64,000 nucleotides of DNA, taken from Candidatus Didemnitutus sp. Lineage in GTDB: Bacteria; Verrucomicrobiota; Verrucomicrobiia; Opitutales; Opitutaceae. The notes beneath the pieces are model-generated. The model saw nothing but the letters and a program-made list of their open reading frames with translations. It was not told the origin of the DNA and searched no databases. The position numbers were made by a program, and so were the translations under genes. How positions within the stretch are numbered: position 1 is the stretch's first letter; each line of letters opens with the position of its first letter. Location: positions 124,001-188,000 of the forward strand of contig JAHCAY010000003.1 of the NCBI GenBank assembly GCA_019634575.1, written 5' to 3'. Of this stretch, positions 51,958-60,062 are shown piece after piece.

Positions 51958-51997
51958 CCGTTCCGCGCCGCGGCTCGCCTGTCGCCGCACAGCTTAC

Positions 51998-52031
51998 AAC
52001 CGCCGCTCGGCTCCCGGCCGACGGCGGTTTT
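51998..52031 (+). terminator. Rho-independent terminator after the M2 peptidase gene
   Basis: AACCGCCG (51998-52005) pairs with CGGCGGTT (52022-52029); an inner TCGG/CCGA extension continues the stem, and a T-run begins at 52028. The hairpin plus T-tract fits intrinsic termination. Confidence 0.8.
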
Positions 52032-52127
52032 CCGTTCCCACTTTCGGGAAAGCCCAATCCCGCCCGCGAAAGACGGCCTCGCCGAATCGACTCAATCAAC
52101 CGCACTGAAACGTTGATTTCTAGCAAC

Positions 52128-52163
52128 TTGCAACAGCCTCCGGCGCTGGCATGCCGGTTGCAA
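52128..52163. repeat. Palindrome upstream of the TolC-type gene
   Basis: TTGCAAC (52128-52134) and GTTGCAA (52157-52163) are inverted copies, and CCGGC/GCCGG lies inside them, so a stem-loop can form. The element ends 25 bases before the ATG and may be an operator or a leader hairpin for the efflux gene. Confidence 0.5.
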
Positions 52164-52188
52164 AAGCAGCGTCATTACCGCCCCTCTC

Positions 52189-53712
52189 ATGCCTTCGCTC
52201 CGGCGCCTCATCGCCCTCTCTTTCGCCCTCGGTTCGCTTGCCGCCGCGTCGGCCCAAGACGTCGCCACTCCTGAGCCGTCTCCGGCCCCGATCCGGGAGA
52301 AACTGACGCTCGACGACGCCATCCGCCGCGCCGTGGCGAAGAACTACACGATCCAATCCGACGCGCTCGACGTCTCCGTCGCCCGCGCGCGCGTGCTCGA
52401 GCAGCTCGGCATCTTCGATCCCCAACTCACGGGCAAATACACCTACGCGGAAAACGAGAACCCGCTGCAGACCTTCAACTCCTCCACCGGCCTGCGCAAC
52501 TTCACCACCGACAAGACCGACAGCTACGAACTCAACGTCGGCGGCACGCTGCCGTGGGGCCTCACCTACTCGCTCGGCGCCACGCAGACCAACGCCCGCG
52601 GCACGTTCAACGGCTACGCCGACGCCTTCGACACCTTCGCCGGCGTCTCGGCGCGCCAGCCGCTGCTGCGCGGCTTCGGCTTCGGCACCACCACCGCCCA
52701 GATCCGCATCGCGATGGCCGGCCGCGATATTTCCGAATGGCAATTTCGCCAGTCGGTCATCGACACGATCACCCGCGTCACCTTCGCCTACTACGAGCTG
52801 AGCTTCGCGCAATCGAACCTCCGCACCGCCCTGCGCTTCCGCGAAGTCGCCGCGATGCTCCTCGAGGAGAACCAAAAACGCTTCAAGGTCGGCGCGATGT
52901 CCGAATACGACGTCACCTCCGCCCGCGCCCGCGTCGCCATGCGCGAGGAGAACATCCTCTCCGCCCAACGCGGCGTCCGCGAAGCCGAGAACGCCCTCAA
53001 AGCCCTCATCTCCGACGAACGCAGCACGAAGCTCCTCGATTGGAAAATCGAGATCGAGCCGCTCACCACGCTGCCCGTCGCCCTCGTGAATCCCGCGCTC
53101 GATTTCCAGGAAGCCCTCAAGAAGCGCCCCGACTACCAGCAGGCTAAGCTGAACCTCAAGCGCTCCGACATCACCTACAAATACCAGCGCAACCAGCTCC
53201 TGCCCCGCGTCGACCTCGTCGGCAGCTACGGCTACAATGGCCTCGACGCCAGCCGCGAGACCGCCCAGCGCCTCGTCCGCAACGAGGACTACCGCTCGTT
53301 CAGCTACGGCGTGCAGGTCACGATCCCGTTCACCTTCGCCGCCGAGCGCGGCCGCTACCGCCAGGCGAAATTCGCCCGCCGCCAAGCCGAGATCGACCTC
53401 GACTCGATCGAGCAAAGCATCGTCGTCGCCGTCGGCAACGCCGCCGCGAACATCGAGACCACCCGCCAGCGCGTCGCCGCCGCCCGGCAGGCCCGCGAGC
53501 TCGCCCAACAGGTCCTCGAAGACGAACAAAAGCGCCTGCGCGCCGGCAGCAGCAGCACGTTCTTCGTCTCCCAGGAGCAGGAAATCGTTGCCAGCACGGA
53601 AGTCAGCGAACTCCGCGCCGAAGCCGATTACCGCCGCGCCGTCGCCGAATACGACCGACAGCTCGGCGTGACGCTGGAAAAGCTAAATATCAGCATCGCT
53701 GCGCCGAAGTAA
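52189..53712 (+). CDS. TolC-family outer-membrane efflux protein
   Basis: A 507-residue outer-membrane protein with a signal peptide (LRRLIALSFALGSLAAASAQ). Two OEP repeats are visible: LTLDDAIRRAVAKN (~39-52) with VGAMSEYDVTSARARVAMREE, and KRPDYQQAKLNLKRSDIT (~311-328) with RLRAGSSSTFFVSQEQEIV. The alternating long coiled coils and short barrel strands match TolC. No inner-membrane pump is adjacent, so its partner is elsewhere. A strong terminator follows, and a palindrome lies just upstream. Confidence 0.93.
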   Translation: MPSLRRLIALSFALGSLAAASAQDVATPEPSPAPIREKLTLDDAIRRAVAKNYTIQSDALDVSVARARVLEQLGIFDPQLTGKYTYAENENPLQTFNSSTGLRNFTTDKTDSYELNVGGTLPWGLTYSLGATQTNARGTFNGYADAFDTFAGVSARQPLLRGFGFGTTTAQIRIAMAGRDISEWQFRQSVIDTITRVTFAYYELSFAQSNLRTALRFREVAAMLLEENQKRFKVGAMSEYDVTSARARVAMREENILSAQRGVREAENALKALISDERSTKLLDWKIEIEPLTTLPVALVNPALDFQEALKKRPDYQQAKLNLKRSDITYKYQRNQLLPRVDLVGSYGYNGLDASRETAQRLVRNEDYRSFSYGVQVTIPFTFAAERGRYRQAKFARRQAEIDLDSIEQSIVVAVGNAAANIETTRQRVAAARQARELAQQVLEDEQKRLRAGSSSTFFVSQEQEIVASTEVSELRAEADYRRAVAEYDRQLGVTLEKLNISIAAPK

Positions 53713-53738
53713 GAATCAGGTTTGTTTAGTGTGTGTCC

Positions 53739-53776
53739 AACAGGCGGCGGCCCCAAAGGCGCCGCCTGTTTAGCTT
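53739..53776 (+). terminator. Terminator after the TolC-type gene
   Basis: AACAGGCGGCG (53739-53749) pairs with CGCCGCCTGTT (53760-53770): a perfect 11-bp stem with a 10-base loop, followed by a short T-rich stretch. It starts 26 bases after the tolC stop. Confidence 0.75.
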
Positions 53777-53881
53777 TCTGGACGCGGAGGCTGAGGCGCG
53801 TGCGCATCGGCCCAGCGCATGAACTCTCCATATCGCTCAAGCGCGAGCGGAACAGGTCACGCCCCATCCACTTTCCCGGCT

Positions 53882-54517
53882 TCAGATCGCCCGCACCTTT
53901 ACGTTCCGCAGCTCGATGCCTTCGCCGACGACCGCCACGCGGCCGCTGCGCTCGCTGACGAACTTCGCCACGGACGGGTTCGCGCTCGCCGCGATCGCCT
54001 TGCGCCAGTCGGGCGTGTCGAGCATGTAGCCCATCACTTTCTCGCCGTTGACCCAGTATTCGACCGAGTTGCCGAACACCACGATCTTGCAGCGATACCA
54101 CACGTCGAATTGCGGGGAAACCTTGCGATCGGGCGCGCTCAGGCCGTTGCCCCCGAGCACATCGCCGTGCCCGGCCAGCTGCATCACCGGCCCGGATTTC
54201 TCCGGCGCCGACTCGTCCTCGAACACCCGGAAATACACCGCGCCATTGCCGCCTTCGGCGATCTTCCAGTCGAACGTCAGCTCGAAATCCGCGAACGCAT
54301 CGTTCGTCACCAACGCCGCGCCCGCCGCACCGAAGAACGAGCCGTCGCGCGCCTGCCAGTTGGCCGGAAGCTTGTTGGCGCGATAGCCATGCCAGTCGCT
54401 CGCATCGAGCAGACGCCAGCCTTGCGACCGCTCGAACGCCGTCACCTTCGGCTGATCGGCCGCCAGCAACGCGACCGGGAAAACCAACGCGGCGAACAGG
54501 AGGGACTTGGGGCTCAT
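53882..54517 (-). CDS. DUF1080 (3-keto-disaccharide hydrolase-like) secreted protein
   Basis: A 211-residue secreted protein with a signal peptide (MSPKSLLFAALVFPVALLAA). It has the concanavalin-like DUF1080 pattern: DGSFFGAAGAALVTNDAFADFELTFDWKI-like strands, the GNGAVYFRVFEDES run and a C-terminal FGNSVEYWVNGEKV. Some DUF1080 members cleave 3-keto glycosides and others bind sugars. I chose the ATG at 54517. It converges on the TolC-type gene; no oxidoreductase lies nearby to make a 3-keto substrate. Confidence 0.85.
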   Translation of the reverse strand: MSPKSLLFAALVFPVALLAADQPKVTAFERSQGWRLLDASDWHGYRANKLPANWQARDGSFFGAAGAALVTNDAFADFELTFDWKIAEGGNGAVYFRVFEDESAPEKSGPVMQLAGHGDVLGGNGLSAPDRKVSPQFDVWYRCKIVVFGNSVEYWVNGEKVMGYMLDTPDWRKAIAASANPSVAKFVSERSGRVAVVGEGIELRNVKVRAI

Positions 54518-54709
54518 GGCGCCCACGATGGGGCTCGGCCCCACAGCGTCAATCCCCGGAATAGGGTGAGCCCCCTAGCCAATCTCCCCGCGACGCCCGG
54601 ACCGCACGCACCCCGTTGCAAACCACACCGCTCTCCGGACGCAGCTCTCACTCTCCCCCCGCGCCAATGTCCGCTTGCGCCGCCGCGCCACCACCGCGAA
54701 CGTGCCTCC

Positions 54710-55537
54710 ATGCCGCGCATTCCCCTCGAGGACAATTTCACCGACGTGCTGGGCAAGGCCCAACGCGGTCTCCAGCTCTCCGACGCCGAGCTCGTCGCCA
54801 AAGCCGGCATCACCGCCAGCGAGTTCGCCGCGCTCAAGAAAGGCGAAATTCGCGACCACCCGCTCCGCGCCGTCGCCCGCGCACTCCAGCTCAACGGCGC
54901 CGCGCTCCTCACCCTCGCCCGCAAGGAATGGTATCCGCAACAACCGCTCTTCCCGCGCGGCTTCGCGATGTTCAACACGACGCACGAGGACATGACCGTG
55001 AACAGCTACCTCGTGTGGGACACGCGCACCCGCCTCGCCGCCGCCTTCGACACCGGCGCCGACGCCGGCGCGATGATCGACACCCTCGCCAGCGAGAAGC
55101 TCAACCTCCGCTACATTTTCCTCACGCACACGCACGAGGACCACATCGCCGCGTTGCCCCAACTCGCCGCCGCCGCGCCCGCCGCCGAGATCTGGTCGAG
55201 CGACCGCGAGCCAGTCGACTTCCCCGGCGCGCGCACCTTCGCCGAGAATGCCCATTTCCACCTCGGCGAGCTCGCCGTGAAGACGCTGTTCACCTGGGGC
55301 CACTCGCCGGGCCAGACGACATTCTACGTCACCGGCCTTTCGTGGCCGCTCGCAGTCGTCGGCGACTCGCTCTTCGCCGCCTCCGCCGGCGGCAGCCGCG
55401 ACCACTACGCCGATCAGCTGCGCAACGATCGGGAAAAAATTTTCCGCCTGCCCGCCGACACCGTGCTCGCGTGCGGCCACGGCCCGCTGACCACGCTCAA
55501 TCAGGAACGCCGATACAATCCGTTCTTCGCCCGATGA
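54710..55537 (+). CDS. HTH plus metallo-beta-lactamase-fold fusion protein
   Basis: A 275-residue protein with an N-terminal XRE-like helical region (~1-75, LQLSDAELVAKAGITASEFAALK) and a metallo-beta-lactamase domain (~80-275) with the HxHxDH motif FLTHTHEDHIAAL, further histidine in TWGHSPGQT, and GDSLFAASAGG and ACGHGP with the remaining metal ligands. The MBL part matches the hydroxyacylglutathione hydrolase (GloB) type. The fusion of a DNA-binding-like domain to a hydrolase is uncommon. The ATG at 54710 is the first in frame after a run of proline-rich non-coding-looking sequence. Confidence 0.85.
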   Translation: MPRIPLEDNFTDVLGKAQRGLQLSDAELVAKAGITASEFAALKKGEIRDHPLRAVARALQLNGAALLTLARKEWYPQQPLFPRGFAMFNTTHEDMTVNSYLVWDTRTRLAAAFDTGADAGAMIDTLASEKLNLRYIFLTHTHEDHIAALPQLAAAAPAAEIWSSDREPVDFPGARTFAENAHFHLGELAVKTLFTWGHSPGQTTFYVTGLSWPLAVVGDSLFAASAGGSRDHYADQLRNDREKIFRLPADTVLACGHGPLTTLNQERRYNPFFAR

Positions 55538-55617
55538 GGCGGCGGAATAGTTGCCGGAAAGAGACTTGAGCCGGTCGGGCGAGCCGGTTCCTGTCCGATG
55601 TAGGTAGGAACCCTCTG

Positions 55618-58077
55618 ATGCCCCGTCTGCCCCTCCGCCGCGTCTGGTTCGTCGCGTGGTGCCTTTTGTGCGCCGGCGTGCTGGGGTTGACGTGGGCCGA
55701 CGAACCCGCCCCGCCCGCCAAACGCCGCTGGCGCGCCGGCGTCGAGCTCAACGCCGCACCCTTCACGCTCGCCGACGAGCAAGGCCGGGCCGCCGGCTTC
55801 TCGGTCGAGTTGCTCCGCGCCGTCGCCGCGGAGCGCGGGCTCGAGATCGAGTTCGTCCCCCTGCCCTGGAGCGAGATGTTCCCGAAATTCCGCCGCGGCG
55901 AAATCGACATCATCTGCAACATCGTCGACACCCCCGAGCGCCGCGACTTCATCGCCTTCAGCAGCACCACGGCCACGCTCCAAGGCGCGCTCTTCCTGCG
56001 CAAGGACCACGCGCCGCTCTACGACTACAGCGACATCAACGGCCTCCGCATCGCCGTGCCCCGCGAGTCACGCGCGCACGACTTCCTGAAACGCAGCCCG
56101 TGGCGGATCGAGTTCGTATTCGAACCCTCGCTCCTCGACTGCATCACCGCGCTCGACCAAGGCCGCGCCGACGCCGTCTTCTCCACCGACCTCGTCGCCG
56201 CCGACATCATGCGGCGCCGCGGCCTCACCAACATCGTGCGCTCGAAGCTCGAATTCCCCGACCTCGACTATCGCGAGCACTTCGGCGTCTCGCCCGCCAA
56301 CCCCGAACTCCTCGCCGAGCTCAACGAAGGTCTCCTCGCCGCCCAGCGCCACGAACATTACGATCGCCTCTACGAACACTGGATCGGCCCGCTCCGCCCG
56401 CGCGCGCTCGGCTGGCGCGACGTGCGCCCCTACGCGATCCCGTTCCTCCTCTCGCTCGCGCTCATCCTGTTCGCCTTCGCCTGGCAACGCCGGATGCTCC
56501 TGCAAGTCGCCCGCCAAGCCGAGGCGCTCCGCCTCAGCGAGGAACGCCTCTCCCTCGTGCTCGAAGGCAGCCAGGACGGATTCTGGGACTGGGATGTGCG
56601 CACCGGCGAAATTCTCCGCAGCCCGCGCTGGTATTCCATGCTCGGCTACACCGCCGACGAAGTCCCACCCACCCACTCGGGCTTCGCCGAGCTCATCCAC
56701 CCCGACGATCGCGCGCGCTGCATCGCCTCCGAATCCGGATTCTGGCGCGGACAGGATCACTTCATCCTCGAGCTCCGCCTGCGCACCAAGGACGGCTGTT
56801 GGAAATGGATCCTCGACCGCGGCAAAGTCGTCGCCCGCGATCCGCGCACACACGAGCCGCTCCGCCTCGCCGGCACCCACACCGACATCACGCCCCGCAA
56901 ACTCGCCGAGCAGGAAGCCGAGAGCCTGCAGCGCAAGATGCAGGAAACCCAACGCCTCGAGAGCCTCGGCGTCCTCGCCGGCGGCATCGCGCACGACTTC
57001 AACAACCTCCTCACCGTCATCCTCGGCAACGCCTCCCTCGTCGGCCTCGACGAGCGCGCCTCGCCTGCGACCGCCGGCCACGTCGAGAAGATCAAGCACG
57101 CCTCCAACCGCGCCGCCGATCTCTGCCGCCAGCTCCTCGCCTACGCCGGCAAAGGCGCGTTCACCATCGAGCAGCTGTCGCTCAACTCCATCGCGCGCGA
57201 CACCGTGCACCTGCTGGAGCTCTCCGCCCAGCGCCAGGCCGCGCTCGACTTTGCGCTCGCGAAGGATCTCCCGCTCGTCGAGGGCGATCCATCGCAACTG
57301 CAGCAGGTCATCATGAACCTCGTGCTGAACGCCTCCGAGGCCATCGCCGAAAAGGGCGGACGCATCCGCGTCGCCACCGCGCGCGCCGAACTCGTGCGCG
57401 GCGAACTGGCCGACGCCCTGCCCTCCCCCGACCTCGCCGCCGGCATCTACGCCTGCCTTGAAGTGTCCGACAACGGCTGCGGCATGCCACCCGAGGTGCG
57501 CGCGCGCATCTTCGACCCCTTCTTCACGACGAAATTCACCGGACGCGGCCTCGGCCTCGCCGCCGTCCTCGGCATCGTGCGCTCCCACCGCGGCGCGCTC
57601 ACGGTCCACAGCACACCCGGCCAAGGCTCCACGTTCCGCGTCTATCTCCCCGCCACCGCCTCCGCCGCGCCGCAACCCGAGCCGGCTCCCCGCGGCCGCG
57701 GCGCCTCGACCGGAGTGGTCCTCGTCGCCGACGACGACGAGTCGCTCCGCCCGCTCTTCGCCGAAGTGCTGAGCCGCCTCGGCTTCACGCCCGTCATCAC
57801 CGCCGACGGCAACGAAGCCATCGCCGCCTTCACCGCGGAGCCAGCGCGCTTCACCGCCGCGCTCCTCGACCTCACGATGCCCGGCAAGGACGGCCTGCAA
57901 ACGCTGCGCGAGCTTCGCCGCCTCCGTGCCGAGCTGCCGTGCGTCCTCGTCAGCGGCTACAGCGAACACGAAGCCCGCGCGCGCGGCGATGTGCGCGAGT
58001 TCACCGACTTCCTGCAAAAACCGTTCACGCCCGAAAGCCTGAAGGCCGTGCTCCACCGCGCCACGAGCAAGGCGTGA
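55618..58077 (+). CDS. Hybrid sensor histidine kinase with periplasmic solute-binding domain
   Basis: An 819-residue hybrid kinase. After an export signal comes a bacterial solute-binding-type sensor (SBP_bac_3, ~35-258), a transmembrane segment (YAIPFLLSLALILFAFAW, ~272-289), a PAS domain (~305-430, RLSLVLEGSQDGFWDWDV), a HisKA helix with phospho-acceptor H459 (GGIAHDFNNLLTVI), an HATPase (~555-678; NLVLNASEAI, DNGCG, GRGLGLAA) and a receiver domain (~700-815) with D751 (LLDLTMPGKDG) and K801. The SBP domain suggests direct sensing of an amino-acid- or sugar-like ligand. It precedes another kinase gene by about 177 bases, but no output regulator is adjacent. Confidence 0.93.
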   Translation: MPRLPLRRVWFVAWCLLCAGVLGLTWADEPAPPAKRRWRAGVELNAAPFTLADEQGRAAGFSVELLRAVAAERGLEIEFVPLPWSEMFPKFRRGEIDIICNIVDTPERRDFIAFSSTTATLQGALFLRKDHAPLYDYSDINGLRIAVPRESRAHDFLKRSPWRIEFVFEPSLLDCITALDQGRADAVFSTDLVAADIMRRRGLTNIVRSKLEFPDLDYREHFGVSPANPELLAELNEGLLAAQRHEHYDRLYEHWIGPLRPRALGWRDVRPYAIPFLLSLALILFAFAWQRRMLLQVARQAEALRLSEERLSLVLEGSQDGFWDWDVRTGEILRSPRWYSMLGYTADEVPPTHSGFAELIHPDDRARCIASESGFWRGQDHFILELRLRTKDGCWKWILDRGKVVARDPRTHEPLRLAGTHTDITPRKLAEQEAESLQRKMQETQRLESLGVLAGGIAHDFNNLLTVILGNASLVGLDERASPATAGHVEKIKHASNRAADLCRQLLAYAGKGAFTIEQLSLNSIARDTVHLLELSAQRQAALDFALAKDLPLVEGDPSQLQQVIMNLVLNASEAIAEKGGRIRVATARAELVRGELADALPSPDLAAGIYACLEVSDNGCGMPPEVRARIFDPFFTTKFTGRGLGLAAVLGIVRSHRGALTVHSTPGQGSTFRVYLPATASAAPQPEPAPRGRGASTGVVLVADDDESLRPLFAEVLSRLGFTPVITADGNEAIAAFTAEPARFTAALLDLTMPGKDGLQTLRELRRLRAELPCVLVSGYSEHEARARGDVREFTDFLQKPFTPESLKAVLHRATSKA

Positions 58078-58254
58078 CCGATCCCCCCCGCCCGGCCCGG
58101 CCATGACCGAGCCGCTCCGCAGCGCCGGAACTATTGCGATCACCCTCGCCACCGCTCGCGCAACTCGTCCCCTCATCCTCCGACGCGCCGGCGACCAAGA
58201 AAAACAATTAGACACCGGCGCGCCGTTCCCGCTACCTTGAACGGGCTCCCTCGC

Positions 58255-59682
58255 ATGCAACAGCAGCGTAAGTCATGGATGATACTCGGCTTGGTCATTG
58301 CCCTGATTTCGGCGCTCGCCGCGATCATCCTGCAAGACGACCTGCGAGAAAAACTCGGGACGAATTACTACCTCCTGTCCCTCGCGATCATCGGTTGCGT
58401 GCTGCTCGTGTTGAGCGGCTACCTCTGGGACCGCACGATGATCACGCGCCTGCGGGCGCTCGGTTCGCAGGCGAAGGCGCTCCAGCCCGAAACCGCCATC
58501 GAAGAGCCGACGAAGGATGATGAGGTCGGCCATGACGAAATCATCGGCCTCGCCCGGCAGATCGAGCGCATGGCGCGCTCGCTCCAGCGCGTCGAGGCGA
58601 GCTACCGCGGCATCGTCGAGGATCAGTTCGACCTCATCTGCCGCTACAAGCCCGACGGCACGCTCACCTTCGTCAATGGCGCCTACTGCCGCTTCTACGG
58701 TCGCAAGCGCAGCGAGTTGATCGGCCAGCCTTTCGCGGGCATGGCCACGAGCAGCAAAATCCCCTGGAACAGCGACCCCGCCATCCAGACCTACGAGCAG
58801 GAGATCAAGGGCGCAGCCAGCACCACTTGGCTGCAGTGGATCGTCCGCGAGATCTACGACAACGACCACCGCATCCTCGAATATCAGGCCGTCGCGCACG
58901 ACATCACGGCCCGCAAGATGGCTGAGGTCGCCTTGCTCCGCGCCAAGGACGCCGCCGAAGCCGCCAACCGCGCCAAGGGCGAGTTCCTCGCCATCGTCAG
59001 CCACGAGATTCGCAATCCCATCAGCGGCGTCATCGGCTTCGCCAATCTCCTCGACGGCGCCAACCTCACCGCCGAACAGCGCGAATACGTCACGCTCATC
59101 CGCAACAGCGGCGACTCGCTGCTCTTTCTCATCAACGACATCCTCGACTTCTCCAAGATCGAGGCCGGCAAGATCGAGCTGGAGAACGAGCCGTATTCGC
59201 CCCGCACGTGCATCGAGGAAGTCGTGGCGTTCTTCCGCCCCAAAGCCGCCGCCTCGCTCAGCCTCGACACCCGCGTCGCGCCCGACGTCCCCGCCGTCGT
59301 CAGCGGCGACGTCTACCGCCTGCGCCAGATCCTGATCAACCTCGTCGGCAACGCGGTGAAATTCACCAAACGCGGCGGCGTCACCATCCAGCTCGAAGCC
59401 GTCGCCCCCGACGATCTTTCGGACACCTTGCTGCTCCGCTTCACGATCCACGACACCGGCATCGGCATCTCCGCCGAACAAGCCGCCCGCCTCTTCAAAG
59501 CCTATGCCCAGGCCGAGGCCAGCACGGCGCGACGCTACGGCGGCACCGGGCTCGGCCTGATCATCTGCAAACGCCTCACCGAGCTCATGGGCGGCACCAT
59601 CTGGGTGGAAAGCACGCCGAACGTCGGCTCGAAATTCTTCTTCGTGGTCCGGGTGAAGCAAGCCGTGCCGGCCAGCGTCTGA
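58255..59682 (+). CDS. PAS-domain sensor histidine kinase
   Basis: A 475-residue sensor kinase with two N-terminal transmembrane helices (MILGLVIALISALAAIIL; LLSLAIIGCVLLVLSG), a HAMP-like linker, a PAS domain (~115-220), a HisKA helix with H250 (FLAIVSHEIRNP) and an HATPase with NLVGNAVKFT, DTGIGIS and GTGLGLIICKRL. I chose the ATG at 58255; the TTG 18 bases upstream is an alternative. It is cotranscribed downstream of the hybrid kinase, which may act on or compete with it. No cognate response regulator is visible. Confidence 0.9.
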   Translation: MQQQRKSWMILGLVIALISALAAIILQDDLREKLGTNYYLLSLAIIGCVLLVLSGYLWDRTMITRLRALGSQAKALQPETAIEEPTKDDEVGHDEIIGLARQIERMARSLQRVEASYRGIVEDQFDLICRYKPDGTLTFVNGAYCRFYGRKRSELIGQPFAGMATSSKIPWNSDPAIQTYEQEIKGAASTTWLQWIVREIYDNDHRILEYQAVAHDITARKMAEVALLRAKDAAEAANRAKGEFLAIVSHEIRNPISGVIGFANLLDGANLTAEQREYVTLIRNSGDSLLFLINDILDFSKIEAGKIELENEPYSPRTCIEEVVAFFRPKAAASLSLDTRVAPDVPAVVSGDVYRLRQILINLVGNAVKFTKRGGVTIQLEAVAPDDLSDTLLLRFTIHDTGIGISAEQAARLFKAYAQAEASTARRYGGTGLGLIICKRLTELMGGTIWVESTPNVGSKFFFVVRVKQAVPASV

Positions 59683-59725
59683 GCCTCGTTAATCATCCAA
59701 ACCATTCGGGATCAACGTCCCAAAG

Positions 59726-59800
59726 TGGAGGTGCGGGGCGGAATCGAACCGCCGAATAGAGCTTTTGCAGAGCTCGGCCTTACCACTTGGCTACCGCACC
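59726..59800 (-). tRNA. tRNA-Cys (anticodon GCA)
   Basis: A full cloverleaf on the minus strand, 75 bases including an encoded CCA. The acceptor GGTGCGG (5' end at 59800) pairs with CCGCACC (59736-59730). The anticodon stem GAGCT/AGCTC encloses the loop CTGCAAA with anticodon GCA, and the T arm GGCGG-TTCGATT-CCGCC is canonical. It stands between the convergent sensor kinase and the HDOD gene. Confidence 0.95.
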
Positions 59801-60062
59801 GGAGCAAAATCGGCCGGCAACTTGGGCCATCTCCCGAGCCTGCGCAAGAACTGAAATTCGGACCCGTCTTTTCGCCAGCGTCCGCCTCCCGCGCGATGAC
59901 CACAGGGCAATAATCCACACAAGCGCTTGCCTCGGACCATAGATGCCGCGCGGCCACGGTGCGCGGGCCGAATCGCCTCAATTTCGCTCCCCGCGAGCCG
60001 ATTGGGACGGCATCTCCGAAGCACACGCCCGCGGTGCGCCTCGGCGTTTCCCTCCTGTCCCG

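Noticed and set aside
52100..52120. TGAAACGTTGAT-like site before the TolC gene as a fourth LacI operator
   Set aside because: It has the AACGTT core but not the TGC...GCA flanks shared by the three candidate sites, and the gene is unrelated.
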